A DNA stretch of 64,000 bases from UBA668 sp043740085 (GTDB lineage: Bacteria; Actinomycetota; Acidimicrobiia; Acidimicrobiales; Ilumatobacteraceae). Location: contig JAYUCY010000125.1 in NCBI GenBank assembly GCA_043740085.1, forward strand, positions 1 through 64,000, read 5' to 3'. The notes beneath the pieces were generated by a model, which was given only the letters and a program-made list of their open reading frames with translations, was not told where the DNA came from and ran no database searches. The position numbers were made by a program, and so were the translations under genes. This document shows positions 25,627 through 33,533 of the stretch, piece by piece. Position 1 is the stretch's first letter. Every line of letters starts with the position of its first letter.

Positions 25627-26085
25627 GTGCACTATCTCGTCGCCACTGATGCTGACTACGTCGTCAACAACGTCACCGCTGCCCTCGGCGGCCCCGACGT
25701 GTCGTTCACCATTGTTCGTGAGGGTCGCGCAGTCGCCGCGGTCGTCGCCGATCGCACGCCCGACCTGGTGATTCTCGACTTGCAGATCGGGTCAAAGGGC
25801 GGCATGGCCGTCACCATGGACCTGCGGCTGGACGCCAGCGCCGGCATGGCCCCGCATGTGAAGGTGCTGATGCTGCTCGACCGTCAGGCCGACGTGCACC
25901 TCGCCAAGCGCTGCGCCGCCGACGGCTGGCTCGTGAAGCCCTACGACCCGCTCACGCTGAAGCGAGCGGTCCGCGCTGCCCTGGCCGGGCCCGTCATCGA
26001 GGTCGCGGTTGAGCCCTCAGTTGAGGCCGCTACCGACGAGCTCAGCGCCGACACGGCTGAGGAAGAAGCGCCGGTCGCGGGGTAG
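25627..26085 (+). CDS. Stand-alone receiver-domain protein
   Basis: A 152-residue CheY-like protein with GTG start. 'PDLVILDLQIGSKGGMAV' carries the phospho-acceptor Asp, and 'DGWLVKPYDPLTLKRAVRAA' the conserved Lys of a receiver domain. There is no output domain; the last 35 residues are an acidic, Glu/Ala-rich tail. It lies 43 nt after the ATPase pair and may share its transcript. No cognate kinase is visible nearby, so its partner is unknown. Confidence 0.8.
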   Translation: MHYLVATDADYVVNNVTAALGGPDVSFTIVREGRAVAAVVADRTPDLVILDLQIGSKGGMAVTMDLRLDASAGMAPHVKVLMLLDRQADVHLAKRCAADGWLVKPYDPLTLKRAVRAALAGPVIEVAVEPSVEAATDELSADTAEEEAPVAG

Positions 26086-26100
26086 CATCGTTGCTTGCTA

Positions 26101-26178
26101 CGGGGTGTAGCGCAGCTTGGTTAGCGCGCCACGTTCGGGACGTGGAGGCCGGAAGTTCAAATCTTCTCACCCCGACCA
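26101..26178 (+). tRNA. tRNA-Pro (anticodon CGG)
   Basis: Acceptor CGGGGTG (26101-26107) pairs with CACCCCG (26168-26174); anticodon stem CCACG/CGTGG surrounds loop TTCGGGA (anticodon CGG); T-arm contains GTTCAAATC. CCA is encoded at 26176-26178. A strong hairpin follows after 3 nt. Confidence 0.95.
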
Positions 26179-26181
26179 GTT

Positions 26182-26215
26182 CGGCCCGAGTCACTCGCCA
26201 GAGTGGCTCGGGCCG
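26182..26215. terminator. Strong hairpin after tRNA-Pro, overlapping the convergent gene's stop
   Basis: A 15-bp stem (26182-26196 with 26201-26215, one T-G wobble) closed by a 4-nt loop and followed by CTGTCGTTTTC. It starts 3 nt after the tRNA CCA end and contains the stop codon (26191-26193) of the convergent pyrophosphohydrolase gene, so it can act in both directions. Confidence 0.8.
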
Positions 26216-26517
26216 CTGTCGTTTTCGGTGCCGATTCGCGCACAGACGCAAGGGATGGCGTTGCAGCGGGGGCAGCCGTTGGCGTAGCGCTGCACGGCTT
26301 CGGTGAGGTCGACGCCCATCTGGTTGGCCAGCGTGGCGACCCAGGCAATCACGTCGCCGAACTCGTGTACCTGCTGGTCGTAGCTGCCCTTGCGGACGGC
26401 CTGAGCCAGCTCACCGACTTCCTCCGCCAGCCATGCCACTGAAGCAGGTACCCCGCGGACCCGGTCGCGGGCACCAAAGGTGCGCTCTATGACAGCTTGC
26501 AACTCAGCCAGATCCAT
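26191..26517 (-). CDS. MazG-like nucleotide pyrophosphohydrolase with C-terminal Cys cluster
   Basis: A 108-residue all-alpha NTP pyrophosphohydrolase. Metal-binding acids are in 'WLAEEVGELAQAV' (EExxE) and 'HEFGDVIAWVATLAN' (ExxD). After the helical domain comes 'GCPRCNAIPCVCARIG', four Cys in a CxxC-x4-CxC pattern that could bind zinc. It ends 7 nt before asd and is oriented with it. It probably removes a non-canonical or toxic nucleoside triphosphate; the substrate is unknown. A strong hairpin overlaps its stop. Confidence 0.82.
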   Translation of the reverse strand: MDLAELQAVIERTFGARDRVRGVPASVAWLAEEVGELAQAVRKGSYDQQVHEFGDVIAWVATLANQMGVDLTEAVQRYANGCPRCNAIPCVCARIGTENDSGPSHSGE

Positions 26518-26524
26518 GCGTGGG

Positions 26525-27556
26525 CTAGAGGAGGAGTTCGGCGATTTGGACTGCGTTGAGGGCGGCACCCTTGCGCAGGTTGTCGTTGCTGAGGAAAAGC
26601 ACCAGGCCGCGCCCGTCGTTGACGCCGTCATCCAGCGAGGTGTCCTGGCGAATGCGGCCGACGTAGCAGGCGTCCTTGCCGGCAGCCTCCAGTGGTGTTG
26701 GCACATCCAGCAGCTGTACGCCCGGTGCGCTACCCAGCAGCTCCGTCGCTCGGGCCACCGAGATGGGGCGCTCGAACTCGGCGTTGATGCTGAGCGAGTG
26801 CCCGGTGAAGACCGGCACACGCACGCACGTACCACTGACCCGCAGGCCGGGAATGTTCAGAATCTTGCGGGTCTCGTTGCGCAGCTTCTGCTCTTCGTCG
26901 GTCTCCAGCGAGCCGTCGTTCACATAGCTACCGGCGTACGGCAGCACGTTGAACGCAATCGGCTTGGCGAACTTCGTGGGGGTCGGATACACCACGGCTT
27001 CACCGTCGTAGGCAAGCAGTCGAGCGCGATCGACAACTTCGCGAGCCTGCTTGTCGAGCTCGTCGACGCCAGACAGACCGCCGCCGCTGACAGCCTGGTA
27101 CGTGGCGGCGATGAGCCGAACGAGGCCAGCCTCGACGTGCAACGGCTTGAGCACCGGCATGGCGGCCATCGTGGTGCAGTTGGGGTTGGCGATGATGCCG
27201 ATGCGAGCGTTGGCAATCTCACCAGGGTTCACTTCGCTGACGACCAACGGCACGTCGGGATGCATGCGCCACGCCGACGAATTGTCGATGACAGTGACAC
27301 CCGCGGCCGCGAACTTCGGTGCCAGTTCCTTCGAGGACGTGGCGCCGGCGGAGAACAGCACGACCTCAAGGCCAGTCGGGTCGGCAAGCGATGCATCTTC
27401 GACGATGATGTCGGTACCCAGCCACGGCAAAGTAGTGCCGGCACTGCGGGCCGACGCGAAGTAACGGATCTCGGATACGGGGAAATTACGCTCGGCAAGG
27501 ATGGAACGTATTGCTGCACCCACCTGGCCGGTTGCGCCGACGACACCAATTCTCAT
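26525..27556 (-). CDS. asd: Aspartate-semialdehyde dehydrogenase
   Basis: Reduces aspartyl phosphate to aspartate semialdehyde on the path to lysine, diaminopimelate, threonine and methionine. The 343-residue protein begins 'MRIGVVGATGQVGAA', an NADP-binding motif. The active-site Cys127 lies in 'NPNCTTM' and 'GGGLSGVDELDKQ' is a substrate loop. The upstream in-frame extension to 27640 lacks family features. lysC lies 0.9 kb upstream on the same strand, separated by a methyltransferase gene. Confidence 0.95.
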   Translation of the reverse strand: MRIGVVGATGQVGAAIRSILAERNFPVSEIRYFASARSAGTTLPWLGTDIIVEDASLADPTGLEVVLFSAGATSSKELAPKFAAAGVTVIDNSSAWRMHPDVPLVVSEVNPGEIANARIGIIANPNCTTMAAMPVLKPLHVEAGLVRLIAATYQAVSGGGLSGVDELDKQAREVVDRARLLAYDGEAVVYPTPTKFAKPIAFNVLPYAGSYVNDGSLETDEEQKLRNETRKILNIPGLRVSGTCVRVPVFTGHSLSINAEFERPISVARATELLGSAPGVQLLDVPTPLEAAGKDACYVGRIRQDTSLDDGVNDGRGLVLFLSNDNLRKGAALNAVQIAELLL

Positions 27557-27615
27557 GGCAGCAAGGCTAACTGCGGGCCAGGTACCGCGGGCCGGAATAA
27601 TCGCTCCGCCATCCC

Positions 27616-28443
27616 TCACCTGACGGTAGCGACAACCCACCAGTGGCTGCGATGTACACCTTCGAAGGTGCGGTCAGTGGCACCCGGCATACCGAACCCG
27701 CGTCGCTTGGGCCCACGGAAAATACGGACGTCGGTGAGCGACGCGCCGACCGTGGCCAGCACCTCCTTCGGCGTCAGACGGTTGGCCTGCCAACCCAGCC
27801 GGGCCGGTAACCGACGCTGCGCAATGATTGGACCGACGCGCGGCAGACGCCACGACGCACGCACGATCTTGCCCGCCGGCCACAGCACAACATCCTGCGA
27901 AACCCACGTGCGGAAGTTCAGGGCGATATGCCCACCCGGCTTGGTGACCCGCACCGCTTCCCGTGTCAACGCAAGACCGTCGTCATGGTGGCAGTGCTGC
28001 AACGTGATGTAGCTGAACACCAGATCGGTCGAATTGTCGGGCAGGCCGAGAGTGCGACCGTCGGCCACATGGCTGGTCTGCAACCGCTCGGGCAGGCCGA
28101 ATTGCGCGACCGTCTCGCGGCAACGCTCAAGGAAGGCCGCGTCGAGGTCGCAGGCGATGACCTTCGCAAACAGGCGCGAGAAGCTGGCCGTCATCCGGCC
28201 GATGCCGCTACCGATCTCTACCATCGTCTGCTGCAGCGCATCGGGTGAGAGCACTCCGAAAGCCTCGAGGTAAGCAACCGTCTCGTTGTCGCCGGTGGTG
28301 ACGAACTCGGCCAGGCTCAGCTCGCTGCCGGTGACGTTGTTGAACACCCACCCGGTTTCACGAACCACGTCATCGGCCGAATGCTCGTTCTCGGAGGCGG
28401 TGCCGGCGGCCTTCCAGGGCACGTGCTGTCTACGGCGTGTCAT
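27616..28443 (-). CDS. SAM-dependent class I methyltransferase
   Basis: A 275-residue Rossmann methyltransferase with motif I 'VEIGSGIGRMTASF', the acidic strand end 'VIACDLDAAFLERC' and motif IV region 'LVFSYITLQHCHHDD'. Post-motif 'RVTKPGGHIALNFRTW' is typical of the family. The substrate is unknown. It sits between lysC (58 nt upstream) and asd (59 nt downstream) on the same strand, splitting genes that are usually adjacent. The start is the ATG giving 'MTRRRQHVPWKAAG'. Confidence 0.8.
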   Translation of the reverse strand: MTRRRQHVPWKAAGTASENEHSADDVVRETGWVFNNVTGSELSLAEFVTTGDNETVAYLEAFGVLSPDALQQTMVEIGSGIGRMTASFSRLFAKVIACDLDAAFLERCRETVAQFGLPERLQTSHVADGRTLGLPDNSTDLVFSYITLQHCHHDDGLALTREAVRVTKPGGHIALNFRTWVSQDVVLWPAGKIVRASWRLPRVGPIIAQRRLPARLGWQANRLTPKEVLATVGASLTDVRIFRGPKRRGFGMPGATDRTFEGVHRSHWWVVATVR

Positions 28444-28501
28444 GAGGGCACCAGTGTGGCAGGCCGCCACCGGTCGGTACCGCGCACCCGATAGACATCG
28501 A

Positions 28502-29752
28502 TCACTTTCGTTCGGGAAGCGGCGCCGAGTAGGCCTGGCCAGAATCGAGACCGAAGGCAGTATGCAGCGCGCGTGCGGCCCGCTCAAGGTCGGCGGCGCT
28601 GGTGACCACACTGATACGAATCGTGCTGGTGCTGATCATCTGTATGTTGACGCTCTCGTCGGCCAGCGTGCGGAACATCTTGGCGGCGATGCCGGGGCTG
28701 GTCTTCATGCCCGCGCCCACCAAGCTGAGCTTGGCAATGTTGGCGTCGTGCTCCACACCGGCAGCGCCGATCTCCGCAGCCACGCGAGCCACGATCGACT
28801 CGGCGGTGGCGAAGTCGGCCTTGGGCATCGTGAAGCTGATGTCGGTGGTGCCGTCATGGCTGGTGTTCTGCACGATCATGTCGACGTTGACGTTGGCAGC
28901 GGCCAGCGGCTCGAACAGCGCGGCCGAGATACCCGGCCGGTCGGGCACCGCAACAACGGTGACCTTCGCTTCGCTGACGTCGGTGACTACGCCGGAGATG
29001 ATGGGGTCTTCCATGTTGGGCTCCTGTGACGTGACCCACGTGCCGTGCTCCCAGGTGAAGGCGGAACGGACATGGATGGGAACGTTGTGATTACGGGCGA
29101 ACTCGACGCTGCGCAGCGCGAGCACTTTGCTGCCGGCGCCGGCCATCTCGAGCATTTCGTCGAAGTTGACGTGAGCCAGCTTGCGCGCCTGGGGAACGAT
29201 GCGCGGGTCGGCGGTGAAGACTCCGGTGACATCGGTGTAGATCTCGCAGCTGTCGGCCTTCAAGGAGGCCGCCAGCGCCACCGCAGTGGTGTCGCTGCCG
29301 CCACGACCGAGCGACGTGATTTCCTTCTCGGTACTGATGCCCTGAAAGCCGGCCACCACGCAGACCTTGCCGTCGGCGAGGGCCGCGCGCACACGGTCGC
29401 CCTTGACCTCCAGGATCTTGGCCTTGGTGTGCACCGTGTCGGTGATGATTCCCGCCTGGCTGCCCGTGAAGCTCTTCGCCTCAATGCCCAGGTCGGCCAA
29501 CGCCATACACAGCAACGCCATGCTGATGCGCTCGCCGGTGGTGATCAGCATGTCGAGCTCGCGACCGGGCTGGATGGTGGAAACTTCGTTGGCCAGCTTG
29601 ATCAGGTTGTCAGTGGACTTACCCATCGCGCTGGGCACGACGATGACGTCGTTGCCATGCCGCTTGGTGAAGGCGATGTTTTCGGCGACGGCACGAATGC
29701 GGTCGGGGTCGGCGACGGACGTACCGCCGTACTTCTGCACAATCAGGGCCAC
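28502..29752 (-). CDS. lysC: Aspartate kinase
   Basis: Phosphorylates aspartate, the first step of the aspartate amino-acid family. The 416-residue protein begins 'VALIVQKYGGTSVADPDRI', with GTG at 29752 as the family-typical start. An ATG at 29776 would add eight residues. 'TTGERISMALLCMAL' and 'SLGRGGSDTTAVALA' are kinase motifs, and two ACT domains follow ('VVAVPDRPGISAALFEPLA' and 'KLSLVGAGMKTSPG'), so feedback control by lysine and/or threonine is expected. An internal start producing a separate beta subunit is possible, as in other actinobacteria. Confidence 0.95.
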   Translation of the reverse strand: MALIVQKYGGTSVADPDRIRAVAENIAFTKRHGNDVIVVPSAMGKSTDNLIKLANEVSTIQPGRELDMLITTGERISMALLCMALADLGIEAKSFTGSQAGIITDTVHTKAKILEVKGDRVRAALADGKVCVVAGFQGISTEKEITSLGRGGSDTTAVALAASLKADSCEIYTDVTGVFTADPRIVPQARKLAHVNFDEMLEMAGAGSKVLALRSVEFARNHNVPIHVRSAFTWEHGTWVTSQEPNMEDPIISGVVTDVSEAKVTVVAVPDRPGISAALFEPLAAANVNVDMIVQNTSHDGTTDISFTMPKADFATAESIVARVAAEIGAAGVEHDANIAKLSLVGAGMKTSPGIAAKMFRTLADESVNIQMISTSTIRISVVTSAADLERAARALHTAFGLDSGQAYSAPLPERK

Positions 29753-29784
29753 GGGTGCAGAAGGATACCGAAGCAAGTACCGCG

Positions 29785-30996
29785 ATGACTGCTGGATATG
29801 GTCACGGGGTGCTGCAGCGTGCTCTTGGTGATTCGTTTCCTGATGAGGTGCGTTCTCGCATCACCGGGCTCACCGTCGCGCGCACGATGGTCAACGGTTG
29901 TTTTCGATTCGCGGTGCCGTTCCTGGCCACCATCGCTCGCGGGAACGGGACCACGCTCGCTGGCATCGGAGTTGCGCTCGCAATCAGCGAACTGTCCGGC
30001 CTTCTGTCACCGTTCAACGGAGAGATCGTCGAACGGATGCACCGCCGGACGGCGCTGGTCGTTGGGCTTCTCGGCGTCGCGGCCGGCACCACCTTGGCCG
30101 CCAGCAGCGTCCACCCTGCCATGTTTGCGGTCGCGCTGATCGTCATCGCGCAGAGCAAGGTGATGTTCGATCTCGGCCTCGGCGCATGGCTCTCAGACCG
30201 TGTGCCGTATGAGCAGCGCAGTCGAGTCATGGGCATCACAGAGACCTCATGGGCACTCGGCCTACTGGTCGGTGTGACGGCCATGGGCTTGGTCACCGCC
30301 GCCACCAACTGGCGCGTTGGCTACGGCCTGGGCGCGGCAGCGGTGCTGTGCATGGCCGGCGTGATCTCGAAACGAATCCCACCGGACTCCGGGCCTCACA
30401 CACGCGCTGGCCGCACGGCTCGCGAGCCGGTAGTTGTGCGCGAAGTCGCCGTGTTGATGTGTGCGATGTTCTGCCTGATGGCCTCGAGCCAGGTGCTGTT
30501 CGTGACGCTGGGCAGCTGGCTCGACGATTCGTTCGACTTCACCCCTGCGATGCTGAGTGCTGTCGCGTTCGGCCTCGGGTTCGGCGAGCTCATCGCATCC
30601 ATCACGTCGGCTCGTCATACCGACCGGTGGGGCAAGGAGCGCAGTGCGGCGGCTGGTGCAGCAATGATGATCCCCGCCGGCATCGGGCTGGCGCTGTGGC
30701 ACGAGCACCTTGTCATCGGCCTGCCGCTGCTCATTGTGGCCATCGCCGCCTTCGAATTCGGCATCGTCAGCGCAATCCCGCTCGGCACCGCGGCGGTGCC
30801 AGGCTCGCCTGCGCGTGGCATGGCGTTGATGTTCACCGCCGGCACGCTGGGCCGAGCCGTCGCCAGCATTCCCGCGACACAACTCTACGAAAGCCACGGC
30901 ATTGCTTGGCCCGCCGCCATGTGCGCGGCCCTAGCCGTCGCCACCGTGACGGCCTTCCTCACGCTAGAACGCCGCCGCGCCGCGCACCTCGCGTGA
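29785..30996 (+). CDS. Major facilitator superfamily transporter
   Basis: A 403-residue protein with about 12 membrane helices. The loop between helices 2 and 3 contains 'EIVERMHRRTALVVG', a variant of the MFS GxxxDRxGRR signature; the corresponding loop in the second half is 'RHTDRWGKERSAAAG'. The start is taken at ATG 29785 ('MTAGYGHGVLQRALG'); a GTG at 29755 is also in frame but would abut the divergent lysC start. Substrate unknown. It is followed by the second symmetric GAATTC element. Confidence 0.82.
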   Translation: MTAGYGHGVLQRALGDSFPDEVRSRITGLTVARTMVNGCFRFAVPFLATIARGNGTTLAGIGVALAISELSGLLSPFNGEIVERMHRRTALVVGLLGVAAGTTLAASSVHPAMFAVALIVIAQSKVMFDLGLGAWLSDRVPYEQRSRVMGITETSWALGLLVGVTAMGLVTAATNWRVGYGLGAAAVLCMAGVISKRIPPDSGPHTRAGRTAREPVVVREVAVLMCAMFCLMASSQVLFVTLGSWLDDSFDFTPAMLSAVAFGLGFGELIASITSARHTDRWGKERSAAAGAAMMIPAGIGLALWHEHLVIGLPLLIVAIAAFEFGIVSAIPLGTAAVPGSPARGMALMFTAGTLGRAVASIPATQLYESHGIAWPAAMCAALAVATVTAFLTLERRRAAHLA

Positions 30997-31024
30997 GGGT
31001 CGCGATGCTTCGGCCCCGTACTTT

Positions 31025-31060
31025 GAATTCAATGGTCGCTACGTAGGCAACCGTGAATTC
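31025..31060. repeat. Symmetric element GAATTC-N9-TACGTA-N9-GAATTC, copy 2
   Basis: GAATTC at 31025-31030 and 31055-31060 flank TACGTA at 31040-31045 with exactly 9 nt on each side, the same geometry as the copy at 21143. The spacers are different in sequence. It lies in the 97-bp gap between the convergent MFS and nadE genes. Confidence 0.85.
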
Positions 31061-31093
31061 ACGGTTCGTCGATTGCGGCGATGACCTGGCGGC

Positions 31094-32812
31094 TCAACCG
31101 CGGTAGGCGTTGGTGATGGGGAGGCGGCGGTCTTTGCCGAAGGCCTTCGCACTCACACGTACGCCTGGCGGGCATTGGCGACGCTTGTACTCGTTGAGGT
31201 CGACCAGGCGGCAGATGCGCCGCACGATGGCTTCGTCGTGACCCATCTCGATGATCTCCGCGGCCGTGCGGTCTTCCTCGACGTACAGCGCCAGAATCGG
31301 GTCGAGCACCTCATACGGGGGAAGGCTTTGGTCGTCACGCTGGTCGGGGCGCAGCTCGGCCGACGGCGGCTTGGTGATCACGTGCTCGTTGATGGTCTCG
31401 CGACCATCGCGCCGGTTGACGTAACGACACAGGTCGTACACCCGCGTCTTGAGCACGTCCTTGATCACCCCGTAGCCACCGACGGAATCGCCGTAGATGG
31501 TGAAGTAGCCGACTGCGATCTCGCTTTTGTTGCCGGTGGTCAACACCATCCAGCCGAACTTGTTGGAGAGCGCCATCAGGGTGGTGCCACGAATGCGGCT
31601 TTGCAGATTCTCCTCGGTCAGATCCGGCGCCTTACCGGCAAACGAGTCGGCCGTCATGTCGAGATATGCGGAGAACGCCGGCTCGATAGGGATCGTGAAG
31701 AAATCGATGCCCAGTTTCTCGGCAAGATCAGCGGCGTCGGTGCGCGAATGGTCGCTGCTGTAGCGCGAGGGCATCGAGACGCCGTGCACGTGGTCGGCAC
31801 CCAACGCATCGACTGCGACACAGGCGACGATGGTGCTGTCGATGCCACCCGACAGCGCCACGACCACATCGGTGAAACCGTTCTTGACCACGTAGTCGCG
31901 AGTGCCCAACACGATGGCGGCGTACAGCTCGGCGTCGGCCTCCAGTAGTTCGGCCATCCGCACCGGCACCGGCGCGGACTGGGCCACCGGCTGCTCGCTG
32001 ATCAGCACGACGTCCATCGGCGTCTCGGTGCGCCGACCCCGCGGATCCAGCAGCCGCTTGCGATACACCGGCTCGATCTCCACGTCGGCAATCATCAGTT
32101 CTTCGACGAGTAGGGCGGCTCGCGCGATCAGGTTGCCCTCCGCGTCGAACACCATGCTGCCGCCGTCGAACACCAACTCGTCCTGCCCGCACACCTGGTT
32201 GACGTAGACGAGCGCGCAGCTGGCATCAGCAGCACGAGTGGCCAGCATCCGCTCGCGGCCATGCGACTTGCCGGCGTGGTACGGCGAACCGTTGATGTTG
32301 ATATTCAACTCGGCACCGCCGGCGGCCTGCTGGGCGAGCGGGCCGGTGGGGCTCCACACGTCCTCACAGATGCTGATGCCCACCTTCACGCCACCGATTT
32401 CGTACAGCTCGTAGGGGTCACCGGCGTCGCCAGGAGTGAAGTAACGAGCCTCGTCGAACACTGCGTAGTTGGGCAGCAGGCGCTTGCGATAGGTGCCCAC
32501 CACTTCCCCGCCCACGCACATTGCGGCGGCGTTGTAAAGGTCGCGATCTGCAGCCACGTACCCAACCACCGCAGCGCACCGACGAGTGTGTTCGGCCACG
32601 CGACCGAGCGCGGCCAAGTTGTCGGCCACGAAGCCGGGCTTGAGCACCAGATCTTCCGGCGGGTAGCCGGTGATGGACAGCTCTGGGAAGGCGATGATGT
32701 CGCAGCCGGCCGCCTCTGCCTCGTCGTAGGCCGCGCACATCTTGGCCACGTTGCCGTCAAGGTCGCCGACTGTCGGATTGATCTGAGCGAGGGCGATGCG
32801 CAGCCGTGTCAC
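31094..32812 (-). CDS. nadE: Glutamine-dependent NAD+ synthetase
   Basis: Makes NAD from nicotinic acid adenine dinucleotide, ATP and glutamine-derived ammonia. The 572-residue protein has an N-terminal nitrilase-type glutaminase with Glu44 ('FPELSITGYPPEDL'), Lys110 ('YRKRLLPNYAVFDEARYF') and Cys149 ('ISICEDVW'). The C-terminal synthetase has the PP-loop 'LSGGIDSTIVA' and 'SSDHSRTDAADLAEKLGIDF'. The start is GTG 32812, giving 'TRLRIALAQINPTVGDLDG'. Confidence 0.95.
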   Translation of the reverse strand: MTRLRIALAQINPTVGDLDGNVAKMCAAYDEAEAAGCDIIAFPELSITGYPPEDLVLKPGFVADNLAALGRVAEHTRRCAAVVGYVAADRDLYNAAAMCVGGEVVGTYRKRLLPNYAVFDEARYFTPGDAGDPYELYEIGGVKVGISICEDVWSPTGPLAQQAAGGAELNININGSPYHAGKSHGRERMLATRAADASCALVYVNQVCGQDELVFDGGSMVFDAEGNLIARAALLVEELMIADVEIEPVYRKRLLDPRGRRTETPMDVVLISEQPVAQSAPVPVRMAELLEADAELYAAIVLGTRDYVVKNGFTDVVVALSGGIDSTIVACVAVDALGADHVHGVSMPSRYSSDHSRTDAADLAEKLGIDFFTIPIEPAFSAYLDMTADSFAGKAPDLTEENLQSRIRGTTLMALSNKFGWMVLTTGNKSEIAVGYFTIYGDSVGGYGVIKDVLKTRVYDLCRYVNRRDGRETINEHVITKPPSAELRPDQRDDQSLPPYEVLDPILALYVEEDRTAAEIIEMGHDEAIVRRICRLVDLNEYKRRQCPPGVRVSAKAFGKDRRLPITNAYRG

Positions 32813-32837
32813 GGCGCCAAGGCTAGCCAACGGCTGG

Positions 32838-33428
32838 TCATGCGGGGCTTGCCCCGACGAAGTACCCGGTGACATCGACAACGAGGTGGGTGCCGATGGA
32901 CACGTAGTACGAAGAAGCACCCGCACGCAGGGTGCTGCAGCGGGGCCAGTGGGGAAGCGGTCACATAGCCGTACCCGTCGGTACCGATCATGATGATGCT
33001 GTGCGTCACACCGAGCGCATCAGCGGGTGGCGCCGGTGTTGGGGTCGAACGCGAATCGCCACGGATTGCGCAGGCCGTAGGCGAAGATTTCTTGGCAGAT
33101 GGTGGTGGGTGTCGCCGGCGTACTGCCACGCGTGGCGCAGCCACCGGGCGCGCTGGAACTTGGTCGTGTGGAGAACAGGAACACGCGTCCGTTGGCATTG
33201 AAGTCCGGGTCCAGCGCGACGCCGAGCAGCCGGCGTTCGCTCGTACTGCACACCGGGAGGTTCAGCGCGCTTCCCGCCACCGCCACACCGTTTTGGAGGA
33301 TGCGTACCGCTCCGCCCTTCTCGAGCACGATCACGCGCCCATCAGGTACTACAGCGAGCGGCTGGGGCACCACCCACCACTGGAACGACGGACACAGCGA
33401 ACAGGGCAACCACGAGCAATCGACGCAC
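32838..33428 (-). pseudogene. Decayed secreted quinoprotein (glucose/sorbosone) dehydrogenase
   Basis: The 720-bp space between nadE and the LCP gene holds pieces of one gene in several frames. A GGAGG 6 nt before GTG 33428 opens a good signal peptide, 'RRLLVVALFAVSVVPVVGGA'. The body continues in another frame with 'PQPLAVVPDGRVIVLEKGG', 'RRLLGVALDPDFNANGRVF' and 'IFAYGLRNPWRFAFDPNTG', all hallmarks of glucose/sorbosone dehydrogenases, then stops at 33020. A third segment in yet another frame ends 'THLVVDVTGYFVGASPA' (stop at 32838), a tail common on secreted actinobacterial proteins. Large parts between these blocks are missing, so the gene is not functional. Confidence 0.75.
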
Positions 33429-33533
33429 GAACAACCTCCGAGATCGGCAACGCGCCCGCATTCAGGCACACCATGGTCATCGACTGAAACCGGCAGGTGT
33501 TGAGCACCGAGAAGTGCGCCTGACAGCTACGGC

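Noticed and set aside
26480..28012. A 510-codon plus-strand open frame across asd and the methyltransferase
   Set aside because: Antisense to genes with catalytic motifs in place; no domain of its own.
33020..33022. TGA ending the dehydrogenase fragment as a selenocysteine codon, since selAB are nearby
   Set aside because: The family is not a known selenoprotein, the next codons do not continue the domain, and several frames are already broken.
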